40,077 nt of DNA, from positions 1-40,077 of the forward strand of contig JAFVOP010000105.1 of the NCBI GenBank assembly GCA_017505745.1. Direction: 5' to 3'. Shown piece by piece: positions 17,640 through 26,119 of the stretch (positions are counted from its first letter, which is position 1; every line of letters begins with the position of its first letter). A model generated the notes under the pieces. It was not told the DNA's origin and made no database searches. It saw only the letters and a list, made by a program, of their open reading frames with translations. Position numbers and translations under genes: made by a program. This DNA comes from Clostridia bacterium. GTDB lineage: Bacteria > Bacillota > Clostridia > Oscillospirales > CAG-272.

Positions 17640-18125
17640 ATGCTTCGCGTAGGAATGAAAGCCCCTGATTTTACCTTGCAGGACAAGGAGGGAAGACCCG
17701 TTTCGTTATCGGATTTTCGCGGCCGAAGGGTAGTTCTGTATTTTTATCCCAAGGACAATACCCCCGGATGCACCCGTCAGGCTTGTGCCTTTGCGGGGGC
17801 GTATCAGGCGTTTCGTGAGCGAAACGTAGAGGTGATCGGTATCAGCAAGGACAGTATCTCCTCCCATCAAAGGTTTGCTGACAAATACAATCTGCCCTTT
17901 ATCCTGCTCGCAGATCCCGAGCTGCAGGCCATTCAAGCATATGAGGTATGGCAGGAAAAGAAGCTTTACGGAAAGGTGAGCATGGGAGTTGTGCGCACCA
18001 CGTTTCTCATCGATGAAAACGGGATCCTGGAACAGATTATGCCAAAGGTGAAGCCCGACACCAATGCCTCGGAAATCCTGGCGGCTTTGGCGGCGTCTGA
18101 AAACACGAAAGGAGGATCCACATGA
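17640..18125 (+). CDS. bcp: Thioredoxin-dependent peroxiredoxin, Bcp/PrxQ type
   Basis: 161 residues, usual for Bcp. The peroxidatic Cys44 sits in PKDNTPGCTRQAC, with the resolving Cys49 five residues later, the arrangement of atypical 2-Cys PrxQ enzymes. It reduces hydrogen and organic peroxides in the cytoplasm with thioredoxin. KAPDFTLQD and VRTTFLIDENG are further family motifs. AAAGGAG precedes the ATG, and the stop overlaps the next start as ATGA. The neighbourhood combines oxidative stress defence with sulfur amino acid breakdown. Confidence 0.95.
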   Translation: MLRVGMKAPDFTLQDKEGRPVSLSDFRGRRVVLYFYPKDNTPGCTRQACAFAGAYQAFRERNVEVIGISKDSISSHQRFADKYNLPFILLADPELQAIQAYEVWQEKKLYGKVSMGVVRTTFLIDENGILEQIMPKVKPDTNASEILAALAASENTKGGST

Positions 18126-19351
18126 AATTTGATTTTGAATCATTGATCGATCGCCGCGGATTAGACGCTTTGGCGGTGGATGTTCTAGGAAGCGGATGGG
18201 CGCCCGGTACGCCCAAAGACGGTTTTGATGCCATCCCCATGTGGGTGGCGGATATGAATTTTGCAACGGCTCCAAGCGTATGTAAGGCGATTCATGCCCG
18301 TGTGGATCATCCCACGTTTGGATATTTTGATCCGCGTGACGAATATTATGATGCCATCATCCGTTGGCAAGCCGACCGCAACGGCGTCAAGGGCTTGGCA
18401 CCGGAGCATATTGGCTATGAAAACGGCATGCTGGGCGGTCTGCTCTCCGCAATCGGCACCTTTTGCTCACGCGGAGACAACGTCTTGCTTCACGGCCCCG
18501 TATACATGGGCTTTTCCATGGCGCTTCAGAACAACGGATACCATGCCGTGATCAGTCCGCTTATTTACGGCGAGGACGGCGTTTGGCGCATGGATTTTGA
18601 CGATATGGAGCGGAAGATCGTGGAAAATCGCATCCACGCCGCCATCTTTTGCTCGCCGCACAATCCCACGGGACGTGTGTGGGAGCGTTGGGAGATCGAG
18701 CGCGCCATGGAGATTTATCGAAAACACGATGTGTTCGTGGTATCGGATGAGATCTGGTCGGATCTCATTCTGAACGGACACAGGCACATTCCCACGCAGT
18801 CGGTCAGCGAGGATGCGCGCGAGCGGACGGTTGCGCTCTATGCGCCCTCCAAAACCTTTAATCTCGCGGGGCTGATCGGAGCCTATCACATCATTTACAA
18901 TCCGTATTTGCGTGACCGCGTAGAGAAGGAGTCCTCCCTTTCACACTATAATTCCATGAACCTGCTTTCCATGTATGCCCTGATCGGCGCGTATCAGGAG
19001 GAAGGCCGCGAATGGGTAAATGCGCTTTGTAAGGTTTTGAGTGAGAACGTGAACTATGCCTGTGACTACATTGAGACACATTTCAAAGGTATTCGCGCCG
19101 CGAGACCGCAGGGAACCTATATGGTGTTTCTGGATTGCTCCGAATGGCTGGAGAAGCACGGCAGGACGCTGGACGAGCTTTTGCGCATGGGATGGGACGT
19201 TGGCGTTGCCTGGCAGGATGGCAGACAGCACGGCGGAATCTCGCATATCCGCTTGAACCTAGCACTTCCGCTCTCTCGGGTAAAGGAGGCCTTTTCCCGC
19301 ATGGATCGCTATGTATTTCGAAGCGTGTCCGGCTTGGAGGAAGGGATATGA
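18122..19351 (+). CDS. PatB/MalY-type PLP-dependent C-S lyase (aminotransferase fold)
   Basis: 409 residues. Fold-type I class I/II signatures are MWVADMNFATAPSV (the family's early substrate-binding segment), SPHNPTGRVW, VVSDEIWSDLI and the PLP lysine motif APSKTFNLAGL. Members cleave cystathionine or cysteine by beta-elimination, giving pyruvate, ammonia and a thiol or H2S; MalY in E. coli also regulates the maltose system. Start overlaps bcp by four bases after AAAGGAGG, and its own stop overlaps the next start as ATGA. Beta-lyase activity is the likeliest reading but substrate range cannot be told. Confidence 0.9.
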   Translation: MKFDFESLIDRRGLDALAVDVLGSGWAPGTPKDGFDAIPMWVADMNFATAPSVCKAIHARVDHPTFGYFDPRDEYYDAIIRWQADRNGVKGLAPEHIGYENGMLGGLLSAIGTFCSRGDNVLLHGPVYMGFSMALQNNGYHAVISPLIYGEDGVWRMDFDDMERKIVENRIHAAIFCSPHNPTGRVWERWEIERAMEIYRKHDVFVVSDEIWSDLILNGHRHIPTQSVSEDARERTVALYAPSKTFNLAGLIGAYHIIYNPYLRDRVEKESSLSHYNSMNLLSMYALIGAYQEEGREWVNALCKVLSENVNYACDYIETHFKGIRAARPQGTYMVFLDCSEWLEKHGRTLDELLRMGWDVGVAWQDGRQHGGISHIRLNLALPLSRVKEAFSRMDRYVFRSVSGLEEGI

Positions 19352-20013
19352 AGCTTTTGTTTCGCGCGCTCGTCAAATATCTGCTCGGACTGTTGCTGGT
19401 GGGAGCGCTTCTGTTTTTGCCGGCGGGAACTCTTTGCTATGCAAACGGATGGCTGTTTCTCGGCTTACTCTTTCTTCCCATGCTTGCGCTTGGAGCAGTG
19501 CTGTTTTGCAAGGCTCCCGCGCTTTTGGAAAAGCGAATTTCGGCCAAGGAAACGGAGCGTGCGCAAAAGGGCGTGGTTGCCCTTTCGGGAATTCTGTTTT
19601 TGGCCGGCTTTTTGGTTGCGGGATTGGATTTCCGCTACGGATGGTCCAACGTACCGCTGTGGGTGGTTATCGTTGCATCGGCGGTCTTGTTGATCTCGTA
19701 CGCGCTGTACGCTGAGGTCATGCGAGAGAACGCCTTTCTTTCGAGAACAGTGGAGGTCCAGAACAATCAAACGGTGGTGGATACGGGCCTGTACGGTGTG
19801 GTTCGTCATCCAATGTATGCCGTAACGCTCTGGCTCTTTTTATCCATTCCGTTGGTGCTTGGCTCGTGGTGGTCTCTGCTTTGCTTTTTGCCCTATATTG
19901 CGGTGATTGCCGTTCGGATCTGCAATGAAGAAAAGGTGCTGGAAGCAGGTCTTGCGGGTTATACGGAACACAAAAAACGGGTGAAATATCGCCTGTTTCC
20001 GTTCATTTGGTAA
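19348..20013 (+). CDS. Isoprenylcysteine carboxyl methyltransferase-like membrane protein
   Basis: 221 residues from the ATG at 19348, which overlaps the lyase stop and follows GGAGGAAGG; a longer reading back to 19135 would lie inside the lyase gene. About five hydrophobic helices are visible. The C-terminal signature GVVRHPMYAVTL ... NEEKVLEAGLAGYTEHKKRVKYRLFPF matches the SAM-binding end of ICMT/PEMT-like methyltransferases. Bacterial substrates of this group are mostly unknown (isoprenoid, phospholipid or thiol-linked groups have been proposed). It ends the operon at a shared terminator. Confidence 0.87.
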   Translation: MKLLFRALVKYLLGLLLVGALLFLPAGTLCYANGWLFLGLLFLPMLALGAVLFCKAPALLEKRISAKETERAQKGVVALSGILFLAGFLVAGLDFRYGWSNVPLWVVIVASAVLLISYALYAEVMRENAFLSRTVEVQNNQTVVDTGLYGVVRHPMYAVTLWLFLSIPLVLGSWWSLLCFLPYIAVIAVRICNEEKVLEAGLAGYTEHKKRVKYRLFPFIW

Positions 20014-20074
20014 AGGGGAAGAACAGGATACCGAAAACCAAGCGTCTGACCCGTGCTAATTTTCAACAAAGCAA

Positions 20075-20110
20075 AAGCCGATGAGAAGTTGAAAGACCTC
20101 TCATCGGCTT
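20075..20110. terminator. Bidirectional terminator between convergent genes
   Basis: Perfect 12-bp stem AAGCCGATGAGA (20075-20086) with 20099-20110, 12-base loop, flanked by A-rich sequence upstream and T-rich downstream, so it can serve the methyltransferase gene and the minus-strand gene ending at 20114. Confidence 0.88.
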
Positions 20111-20113
20111 ATT

Positions 20114-20638
20114 TTAGATTCCGTAGGTTCCCGTTAAGGGATCTCGGAAGATCCCGATCTCGGGGGTCCAAAAGGTAAAGATCACAAACAGCAGAGCGAT
20201 TGTCGCCAGCAATGCAACCACCAATTTTGGCGCTTTGCAGACCGTCGTTTCCTTGTAGAACTGCCGTGTTTCATAAAGAAAGGCAATCGCGGCGGAAACA
20301 AAGAATATGACGATGTTGATCCAGTCGGGCGATTTTCCGATCACGCCGTTGTAGGTGTAAAAGAGCACGGGGATCATCACAAGCCCCAACAGGATCCCCC
20401 AAAGCTTTACACACCAAAAATCCGCGCGCTCACGGAAGAAAAAATACTCCACAATCGCAAACAGAAGCATTGGCCAAAAGAGCAGCTTCATATGCTCCCA
20501 TGTCGATTCGTTCACGCCCGAGAACGGAGCGATCCACACCGCATCCCCGAGCCATTCATAAAGAAAATGCAAGACCGTACCGCCAAGCACGGTTACGGCA
20601 TAGCCCATCAGCTGCCAAAGTCCAATCGACCGTTTCAT
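20114..20638 (-). CDS. DUF6512-like membrane protein
   Basis: 174 residues, four or five hydrophobic helices (for example LMGYAVTVLGGTVLHFLYEW, LLFAIVEYFF and LVVALLATIALLFVIFTFW). The segment APFSGVNESTWEHMKLLFWPML is the conserved core I associate with DUF6512 proteins of Clostridia. No function is known to me. GGAGGTGGAAG lies just before the ATG. It is a single gene ending at the shared terminator; no convincing promoter was found upstream. Confidence 0.8.
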   Translation of the reverse strand: MKRSIGLWQLMGYAVTVLGGTVLHFLYEWLGDAVWIAPFSGVNESTWEHMKLLFWPMLLFAIVEYFFFRERADFWCVKLWGILLGLVMIPVLFYTYNGVIGKSPDWINIVIFFVSAAIAFLYETRQFYKETTVCKAPKLVVALLATIALLFVIFTFWTPEIGIFRDPLTGTYGI

Positions 20639-20934
20639 GCTTCCACCTCCACTCCATAGTTTAATAAAGGGTATGCCGAAACGGTTGCGAATATACGCCG
20701 ACAGGCAATGACTTTTTCGGTGAATTTTGTTATAATGAGATTGGACGTATGTGCCTTTGAAAGGAAGAATAGACGAGCGATAAAAAATGATTGCGATCAG
20801 AGGCCCGGGAAGCGAAAAATGGCGTTTCGAAATCTGCCGACGGGCGCCGGGTGCTTCGATCTTACAGAAAATCGGGAAAGGACACAGAGAACCGCCCCCT
20901 GTGGTCTGTGTTCAAGGGGCGGTTGCGGTGGAAG
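20639..20934. other. Non-coding gap with a terminator and a weak promoter-like site
   Basis: A TATAAT at 20731-20736 on the plus strand has only a poor -35 (ATGACT) and no gene after it. Short plus-strand reading frames here (from 20787/20791) have a repetitive, unlikely composition and overlap the end of the MerR gene, so I do not call them. The terminator for the MerR gene lies at 20890-20924. Confidence 0.5.
20890..20924 (-). terminator. Terminator of the MerR gene
   Basis: Stem AACCGCCCC (20890-20898) with GGGGCGGTT (20916-20924). On the minus strand it follows the MerR stop by about ten bases and leads into TCTCT. Confidence 0.6.
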
Positions 20935-22113
20935 CTACCATTCCAGTTGCAAGTAATACGGTTGGTCGACGCCGTTTTCAAGGCTGTCACAATAAACGTA
21001 GCGAACGACTTTGTTTTCTTCGTCGTAAGCGAATATGAGATATTCATAGTTGTCTGTCACTTCATGAAATGGATCATTGCCGCTATACAATATCAAGCAA
21101 GAAAATGTACCCTTCTCCATTTCAACAAACTGATATCCGTAGGTTTTGTTTGCAACCGCTTTTTCAAACACTTCCTTTACACGCTGTACCTCGGCGGCAA
21201 ATTCCTCTTCCTCCAGGGGCCACTCGGCATAAATGTCATACGTGTAATCCATGACCTCAAAATATTGATAGTAATACGTTGCGTCGAGATAGACCTTTTT
21301 AAAATTTTCCGTCACAAAATAATTCGGCCAACTCGGAAACAACTCCTGAAAAACAATGTTTCTATTGGCAAGACAACCGGGGTCAAAATCCCGATAATTT
21401 CGGAAGTCGGTGGTTTCGGATCGGGTTACGATCCCCAAAGGCATGAGAAAGCTGGACGGGATCGAAAGAATGCAAAACACCAAAAGAATGTTTTGGAATA
21501 GCTTTTTATACCGAAATTTTCTTTTCGATAGGATGAAAATGAAAAACGTTGGAAGGACGGACAAAACCGTGAACACAATCGGCTCGGCATTTACTTTCGG
21601 ATAGGCATAATAACCGATGCCGCTGATAAAAAGGCTGAAAAGACAAAGGGCAATTGGCAACCATACTACAATAAAAACCGCGATCGCCTTCAAAGCTTTT
21701 ATAAGATTCGGTTTATAGGGCTCCTGCGGGGGCTGTGTTTCATTTGGCATTTGCGAGAGCTCGTAGGCAAGCTCGGATATTGTGTACGCCCTGCCGCTGT
21801 CAATCCGCGAAATCGCCTGCAAGCGAAGGCTGTATTCTTCGACTTGTTTTTCTATTCGGCTTCTGACCTTTTGAACGATTGCGATACTTTTTTCCGCATC
21901 ACAAATAATATCCCGGATTTCATCAATGGAAAAATCATTTTTTCGCAGGATTGCAATGTGTTTCAACGCCTCCACGTCGTCATCGGAGAAATCGAAGCTT
22001 CTGCGCCCCAAATAATTCTCGGTGAAAGTGGGAGAAATCAATTGCTCCTCAATATACACACGGATTGCGCGGGAGGTAAGACCTGTCATTTCACATACTG
22101 TTTTTATTTTCAT
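20935..22113 (-). CDS. Membrane-anchored MerR-family transcription regulator
   Basis: 392 residues. The N-terminal winged-helix domain (about 1-75; IKTVCEMTGLTSRAIRVYIEE, SFDFSDDDVEALKHIAILRK) is clear MerR, followed by the usual dimerisation coiled coil (about 75-105). Unusually, three membrane helices follow (about 142-168, 178-196, 206-229) and then about 160 residues that should face the outside, rich in aromatic and acidic residues. With the N-terminus inside, three crossings put this tail outside. It would act as a one-component membrane sensor that signals directly to DNA. AAGGAAGGTGA precedes the ATG. The promoter has the stretched 19-bp spacer and dyad used by MerR proteins, so it probably controls itself. 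Confidence 0.88.
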   Translation of the reverse strand: MKIKTVCEMTGLTSRAIRVYIEEQLISPTFTENYLGRRSFDFSDDDVEALKHIAILRKNDFSIDEIRDIICDAEKSIAIVQKVRSRIEKQVEEYSLRLQAISRIDSGRAYTISELAYELSQMPNETQPPQEPYKPNLIKALKAIAVFIVVWLPIALCLFSLFISGIGYYAYPKVNAEPIVFTVLSVLPTFFIFILSKRKFRYKKLFQNILLVFCILSIPSSFLMPLGIVTRSETTDFRNYRDFDPGCLANRNIVFQELFPSWPNYFVTENFKKVYLDATYYYQYFEVMDYTYDIYAEWPLEEEEFAAEVQRVKEVFEKAVANKTYGYQFVEMEKGTFSCLILYSGNDPFHEVTDNYEYLIFAYDEENKVVRYVYCDSLENGVDQPYYLQLEW

Positions 22114-22134
22114 AAAATCACCTTCCTTTGCCTC

Positions 22135-22165
22135 ATTATAAACTGTTACATAAGGTAACAGTCAA
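22135..22165 (-). promoter_or_regulatory. MerR-type promoter with 19-bp spacer and perfect dyad operator
   Basis: On the minus strand: -35 TTGACT (22160-22165), 19-bp spacer, -10 TATAAT (22135-22140). The spacer holds an inverted repeat ACTGTTAC (22142-22149), five bases, GTAACAGT (22155-22162). A 19-bp spacer with a centred dyad is the hallmark of promoters that MerR proteins untwist. All other promoters I called in this window have 17-bp spacers. Confidence 0.85.
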
Positions 22166-22259
22166 GAGTTTTTTGAAAAAAATTGATAAAAAGGACAAGT
22201 TTTTTGAAATTCGTATCACAGAAAGCTACTGCAATATCAATCGGTTGCTTATGCAGAAA

Positions 22260-22289
22260 GGACAGAGACTTTGAAGTCTCTGTCCCTTT
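22260..22289. terminator. Terminator between MerR upstream region and the DUF4234 gene
   Basis: Perfect 12-bp stem GGACAGAGACTT (22260-22271) with 22274-22285, followed by TTTT on the plus strand and preceded by AAA, so it also works for the minus-strand gene ending at 22314. Confidence 0.75.
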
Positions 22290-22313
22290 TATTCGGCTCA
22301 TTTGACTGAATGG

Positions 22314-22775
22314 TTAATCCAACACCGGGTTTTCATTGTAGCTTTGGCAAAGCAAGTTCATGGCTTTACAAAGCTTGTGGAAATATACAAACGTTCCGAC
22401 CAAAATAAACGATCCGAAGAAATACCATCCCCAAAAATCGCTGGTGCTAAAATCATAATCAATGTTGCGCCGTGCCAGTGCATCCTCGATCCGTTGGGCA
22501 ATATGATAATGCCAAATCGTAAGCACAATAGAAAAGGTAAAGAGAGAAATGAGAAATGCTAAAGCGTAATTCATGGTTTTCGAGCGCTCTCTTTTCGGGT
22601 CCACCTTATCCAGATCATACGATAATGGAATGAAAAAAACAATGCTGTATATCCCCAACGTCAAAACGTTGAAAAGCATCAGCTTCCACATGCTTCGGTT
22701 TGTTTTCAGCTTTGCGGGCTTGCGTTCTTTCTCTTTTTGTTGCGCTTCATAATCATAAGAATAGGGGTAGGGCAT
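22314..22775 (-). CDS. DUF4234-like membrane protein
   Basis: 153 residues. A charged N-terminus (KEKERKPAKLKTNRSMW) is followed by a first helix LMLFNVLTLGIYSIVFFIPLSYDLD, the conserved core of DUF4234, then helices at about 69-87 and 116-132. Family function is unknown. AGGAGA lies six bases before the ATG. The promoter, about 95 bases upstream, carries a perfect dyad over its -35 box, suggesting repression. Confidence 0.82.
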   Translation of the reverse strand: MPYPYSYDYEAQQKEKERKPAKLKTNRSMWKLMLFNVLTLGIYSIVFFIPLSYDLDKVDPKRERSKTMNYALAFLISLFTFSIVLTIWHYHIAQRIEDALARRNIDYDFSTSDFWGWYFFGSFILVGTFVYFHKLCKAMNLLCQSYNENPVLD

Positions 22776-22875
22776 GTTGTTCTCCTCTCACAGAAAAAAG
22801 TTTTGTAATTTTCACATCGACAGAGCACCCGTTTTTTTATTCCTCGAATATTCTACTTCATGTGGTTCTACTGAA

Positions 22876-22908
22876 ATTATACAACAATATTGACATTTTG
22901 TCAATATT
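22876..22908 (-). promoter_or_regulatory. Promoter with perfect 10-bp dyad over the -35 box
   Basis: On the minus strand: -35 TTGACA (22899-22904), 17-bp spacer, -10 TATAAT (22876-22881). An inverted repeat AATATTGACA (22886-22895), three bases, TGTCAATATT (22899-22908) covers the -35 and the spacer, as expected for a repressor operator. It points at the DUF4234 gene. Confidence 0.8.
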
Positions 22909-23046
22909 CTTTCAGAAATTACCAATTTTTTTAGGAGCGCCGAACACGCAACATCTTCACGTGACGCCTACGGAGGAAGAGACCGATCCGATGGAGGGTT
23001 GTGACTCCAAAAAGATATCATTACAAATACTTTCTTGCCGGTGCCA

Positions 23047-23829
23047 TCAAAACAGAAAATTCTCTGCGTATTTTTTTTCATATTCGGTAGGGGAAAGCCC
23101 CGTGTATTTTTTGAAAAAACGGGAGAAATAATTGGCATCCGCAAAGCCTACGGCGGACGAAACCTCAGCAATAGAGAGACGGTTTTGACAGATCAGAGTT
23201 TTTGCATATTCAATTTTTAGATTGTTGATATATTTCAGCGGAGATACGGAATACTGCTTTTTAAACTTTTGGCGAAAATATCCGTCCGAAACGCCTTCGA
23301 TTTTTGCCAGCTTTCCAATATCAATATATGCATCGCAAAAATGATCCTGTATGTATCGCTCAACCTCGTTCATTCTGTCACATTTTTGATCCAGCTCATC
23401 ACGAAGCAGACCCAACAGGTCGTAAAACGCTTGCATATGATCAATTCCGTTTGCACCTACAAATTTTGAAAAAAGCTGATTCAACAATGCAAATTTGTGT
23501 TTTACCGCGTCGCCGCAATGAAATACGCACATGCGGTCGCTCAGCGGGGTTGGAGAATCAAAAAAGATACACACGCCGTCTCCCTGCTCAATAATTTTTC
23601 TCCTGTAAGGGATGTCGGGACGGCTTTCCTTTGGAATATACACCACGTCGTTTGATGCAAACATATATTCCTGACCGTTATATTGGAAAAATGTTTTTCC
23701 GTTGAATTTAATTGCCAGCTGATAATATTTCTGAGAGCCGAATGTATCAATAATGGTCCCACTTTCTGCCGAATGAACAGGAATCACGTTTCGCAGCGTT
23801 AAAGAGCTCCAGTTGTAAGTATGAAACAT
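23047..23829 (-). CDS. AraC-family transcription regulator
   Basis: 260 residues from the ATG at 23829, with AAGGTGA about eight bases upstream; a GTG at 23841 would overlap that site. The N-terminal half (about 1-130) is a cupin-like sensor (FQYNGQEYMFASNDVVYIPKES). The C-terminal half holds two helix-turn-helix units: IDIGKLAKIEGVSDGYFRQKFK and SIAEVSSAVGFADANYFSRFFKKYTGLSP, the latter the classic AraC signature. It is divergent from the serine hydrolase gene with overlapping promoters, so it likely regulates that gene and itself in response to a small metabolite. Confidence 0.93.
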   Translation of the reverse strand: MFHTYNWSSLTLRNVIPVHSAESGTIIDTFGSQKYYQLAIKFNGKTFFQYNGQEYMFASNDVVYIPKESRPDIPYRRKIIEQGDGVCIFFDSPTPLSDRMCVFHCGDAVKHKFALLNQLFSKFVGANGIDHMQAFYDLLGLLRDELDQKCDRMNEVERYIQDHFCDAYIDIGKLAKIEGVSDGYFRQKFKKQYSVSPLKYINNLKIEYAKTLICQNRLSIAEVSSAVGFADANYFSRFFKKYTGLSPTEYEKKYAENFLF

Positions 23830-23874
23830 TTGTTTTTTCACCTTCGTTTTGTGCTATTTCTAAAATATTTACTA

Positions 23875-23903
23875 TTGACTGTTCTGTGTGTATATTATAC
23901 AAT
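23875..23903 (+). promoter_or_regulatory. Promoter of the serine hydrolase gene
   Basis: -35 TTGACT (23875-23880), 17-bp spacer, -10 TACAAT (23898-23903). It physically overlaps the minus-strand AraC promoter, so only one polymerase can bind at a time. Confidence 0.75.
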
Positions 23904-23922
23904 ATTGTTGCAAGAATTTCAA
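23894..23922 (-). promoter_or_regulatory. Promoter of the AraC gene
   Basis: On the minus strand: -35 TTGAAA (23917-23922), 17-bp spacer, -10 TATAAT (23894-23899). Its -10 overlaps that of the divergent promoter. Confidence 0.7.
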
Positions 23923-23940
23923 TACGGAGGTTCCAAAAAA

Positions 23941-24936
23941 ATGAGTTATTTAGAAAAAGAACTGCAAAATCTGTTTGATCAAAAGGCAATATCCAATGCA
24001 TGTATCCGAGTGGGGCGGTATGATAAGGTGCTTTTAGAGTATATGAAAAGTACTAATCTTGAAATTGATGAATATACGTTGTTCGATATGGCGTCTGTTT
24101 CTAAGATCTTTTCGGTTACGCAACTTGCCTTGATCGCGTTGGATAGAAAAATGTTGGCGCCCGACGATAAGGTCTGCAAATTTTATGACTGTGATGAGGA
24201 ACTGGAGATCAGGCATTTATTGACGCACACATGGGGCATTGGCCATAAAAACCTTTGTCAGGAGAACAATACCTATGAGAATATCGGGGAATACATCGTA
24301 TCGATCCCCAAGGATTTTCCCATCGGCTCAAGAGTGAAATACAGCTGCCCCGGGTTTATCCTGCTGGGAAAGATTCTTGAAAAGGTATTTGGAGACCGGT
24401 TGGATGTCTTGTTCCAAAAATATGTGGCTGCTCCCCTTGGAATCACCAGAACGATGTATTGCCCGGATGTAAAACGCTACACGATTGTGAACGCAAACAA
24501 TACCGAGGAAGAGCGCGGAATCGTAAACGATTATAACTGTAAATTCCTGGGCGGAATTGCGGGGAATGCGGGGCTGTTTTCGTGTGTTGCGGACCTGGAC
24601 GTTTTTGCGCATACACTCCTGCGCTGCGGAGAAGGCCTGTACTCCAAAGAAACCTTTTTGATGGCAGCTCAAAACTACACGCCCGAGATGACGGAGTCCC
24701 GTGGCTTGGGATTCGTGTATGTGGATTCCAAATATATCCGTACCGGCAATCTGTTCCCCGAAGGGAGCATCGGGCACGGAGGACATACGGGACAATTGCT
24801 TTACGTGGACTATAAGAGCGGTCTGTATGCCATTATACTCACCGACGTGACGAAGTATAACGAAAACTTTAAAGAGGTCAAATACGTACTGCAAGGCATT
24901 TCAAACGCGATAAAGAAGGACATTTCGGCCTGCTGA
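23941..24936 (+). CDS. Class C beta-lactamase-like serine hydrolase
   Basis: 331 residues from the ATG at 23941, preceded by CGGAGG at a good distance; an upstream in-frame extension to 23821 has no such site. The SxxK motif is Ser52-Val-Ser-Lys55, the second motif is Tyr134-Ser-Cys136 in place of the usual YxN, and the third is His282-Thr-Gly284 in HGGHTG. There is no signal peptide, so it is probably cytoplasmic. The family includes D-aminopeptidases, esterases and penicillin-binding relatives. The D-amino-acid PLP enzyme encoded next suggests breakdown of D-amino-acid peptides, which is inference. Confidence 0.88.
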   Translation: MSYLEKELQNLFDQKAISNACIRVGRYDKVLLEYMKSTNLEIDEYTLFDMASVSKIFSVTQLALIALDRKMLAPDDKVCKFYDCDEELEIRHLLTHTWGIGHKNLCQENNTYENIGEYIVSIPKDFPIGSRVKYSCPGFILLGKILEKVFGDRLDVLFQKYVAAPLGITRTMYCPDVKRYTIVNANNTEEERGIVNDYNCKFLGGIAGNAGLFSCVADLDVFAHTLLRCGEGLYSKETFLMAAQNYTPEMTESRGLGFVYVDSKYIRTGNLFPEGSIGHGGHTGQLLYVDYKSGLYAIILTDVTKYNENFKEVKYVLQGISNAIKKDISAC

Positions 24937-25057
24937 TGTTGGGCCTGCTGGTTTTGGAAAAGGTGTTTGGCATTGGTCTGCGGTCGGGGCGAAACGCTTC
25001 CTGCCGACCAAGGGATGCGCACAGTAAAAAAACGTTTTATCATTTAGGAGAATCGGT

Positions 25058-26119
25058 ATGAAAATAGAAAACATCGTTACCCCTGCGCTGATCGTGCAAA
25101 AATCGATCTTTGAAAGCAATGCCGAACAAATGTCGGCTCTTCTGGCAGGCGGTTCGCTAAAACTGCGCCCTCACTACAAGTCGCATAAGTGCGCGGCGAT
25201 TGCGCATCAACAGATTCAAAGCGGAGCAGTGGGAATCACTTGCGCCAAGCTGGAGGAGGCGCTGGATCTTGCCGACAGCGGGATTGAGGATATTCTCATC
25301 GCCAATCAGATCACCGATGCAAGCAAGATCTCGCGGCTGGCACATTTGGCCAATGCCTGCCGTTTGACCGTTTGCGTAGACAACGGGGAAAATGTTGCGG
25401 AGCTTGAGAAGGCGGCCGCATCGGCAGGATCTACGATTTACTGTCTGGTAGAATATGAGATCGGTATGGAGCGATGCGGGGTGTCGGGCAAAGAGGCCGT
25501 CCTTTCTCTTGCGCAGCAGATCGAGCGGTGTCCGCATCTGGTTTTTGACGGAATTCAGGCGTATGCAGGGCATATTTCTCACACGGTTTCCGTGGAGGAA
25601 CGCGAGCAGGAAACAAACAAAAACAAGGAAAAAATTCAGGAGCTGCTTCGGTATTTACAGGAGAATCACATCTTTCCCCGCGTTCTCTCGGGAGGAAGCA
25701 CGGGAACCTCCGTTATCAAAGCCAAGGAATCGCTTTATACCGAGCTTCAAGCAGGGAGCTATCTGTTTATGGATGCCACTTACCGTGCGCTCGGGCTGCC
25801 TTTCCAATCCTCACTGTTCCTTCTTTGCACGGTGGTGAGTGTCAACGATACGGTGGTGGTTGTGGACGCCGGCGTCAAATCCTGTGGCGTAGACCAGGGG
25901 ATGCCGGTTCCATACGGATTTTCCGTATCGAAGATCGTTGCCAGCGAGGAGCATTTCCAATTGCACAGCCCCTCCAAGAAATTTCATGTTGGAGAAAAGG
26001 TATTGCTCATTCCTGCGCATTGCTGTTCCACGGTCAATCTTCACGATCGCATCTATCTGGTAGACGGCGATCGGGTGGTTGACAGATTTTTAATCACGGC
26101 GAGAGGCGCTTTTCATTAA
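25058..26119 (+). CDS. D-serine dehydratase / D-threonine aldolase-like PLP enzyme
   Basis: 353 residues, fold-type III. The PLP lysine is Lys41 in RPHYKSHK, the family's RPHxKxHK motif. Near the C-terminus PAHCCSTVNL (His321, Cys323) gives the HxC metal site of eukaryotic-type D-serine dehydratases, rather than the HxD seen in studied D-threonine aldolases. ILSGGSTGTSV-like (LSGGSTGTSVI) and GVKSCGVDQGMP segments are also family typical. The reaction is probably removal of water and ammonia from, or aldol cleavage of, a D-beta-hydroxy amino acid. AGGAGA precedes the start. It follows the serine hydrolase by 121 bases, likely co-transcribed under the AraC regulator. Confidence 0.87.
   Translation: MKIENIVTPALIVQKSIFESNAEQMSALLAGGSLKLRPHYKSHKCAAIAHQQIQSGAVGITCAKLEEALDLADSGIEDILIANQITDASKISRLAHLANACRLTVCVDNGENVAELEKAAASAGSTIYCLVEYEIGMERCGVSGKEAVLSLAQQIERCPHLVFDGIQAYAGHISHTVSVEEREQETNKNKEKIQELLRYLQENHIFPRVLSGGSTGTSVIKAKESLYTELQAGSYLFMDATYRALGLPFQSSLFLLCTVVSVNDTVVVVDAGVKSCGVDQGMPVPYGFSVSKIVASEEHFQLHSPSKKFHVGEKVLLIPAHCCSTVNLHDRIYLVDGDRVVDRFLITARGAFH

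Noticed and set aside
20787..21501. Plus-strand frames upstream of and opposite the MerR gene
   Set aside because: No convincing ribosome binding site, low-complexity composition and overlap with a well-supported minus-strand gene.
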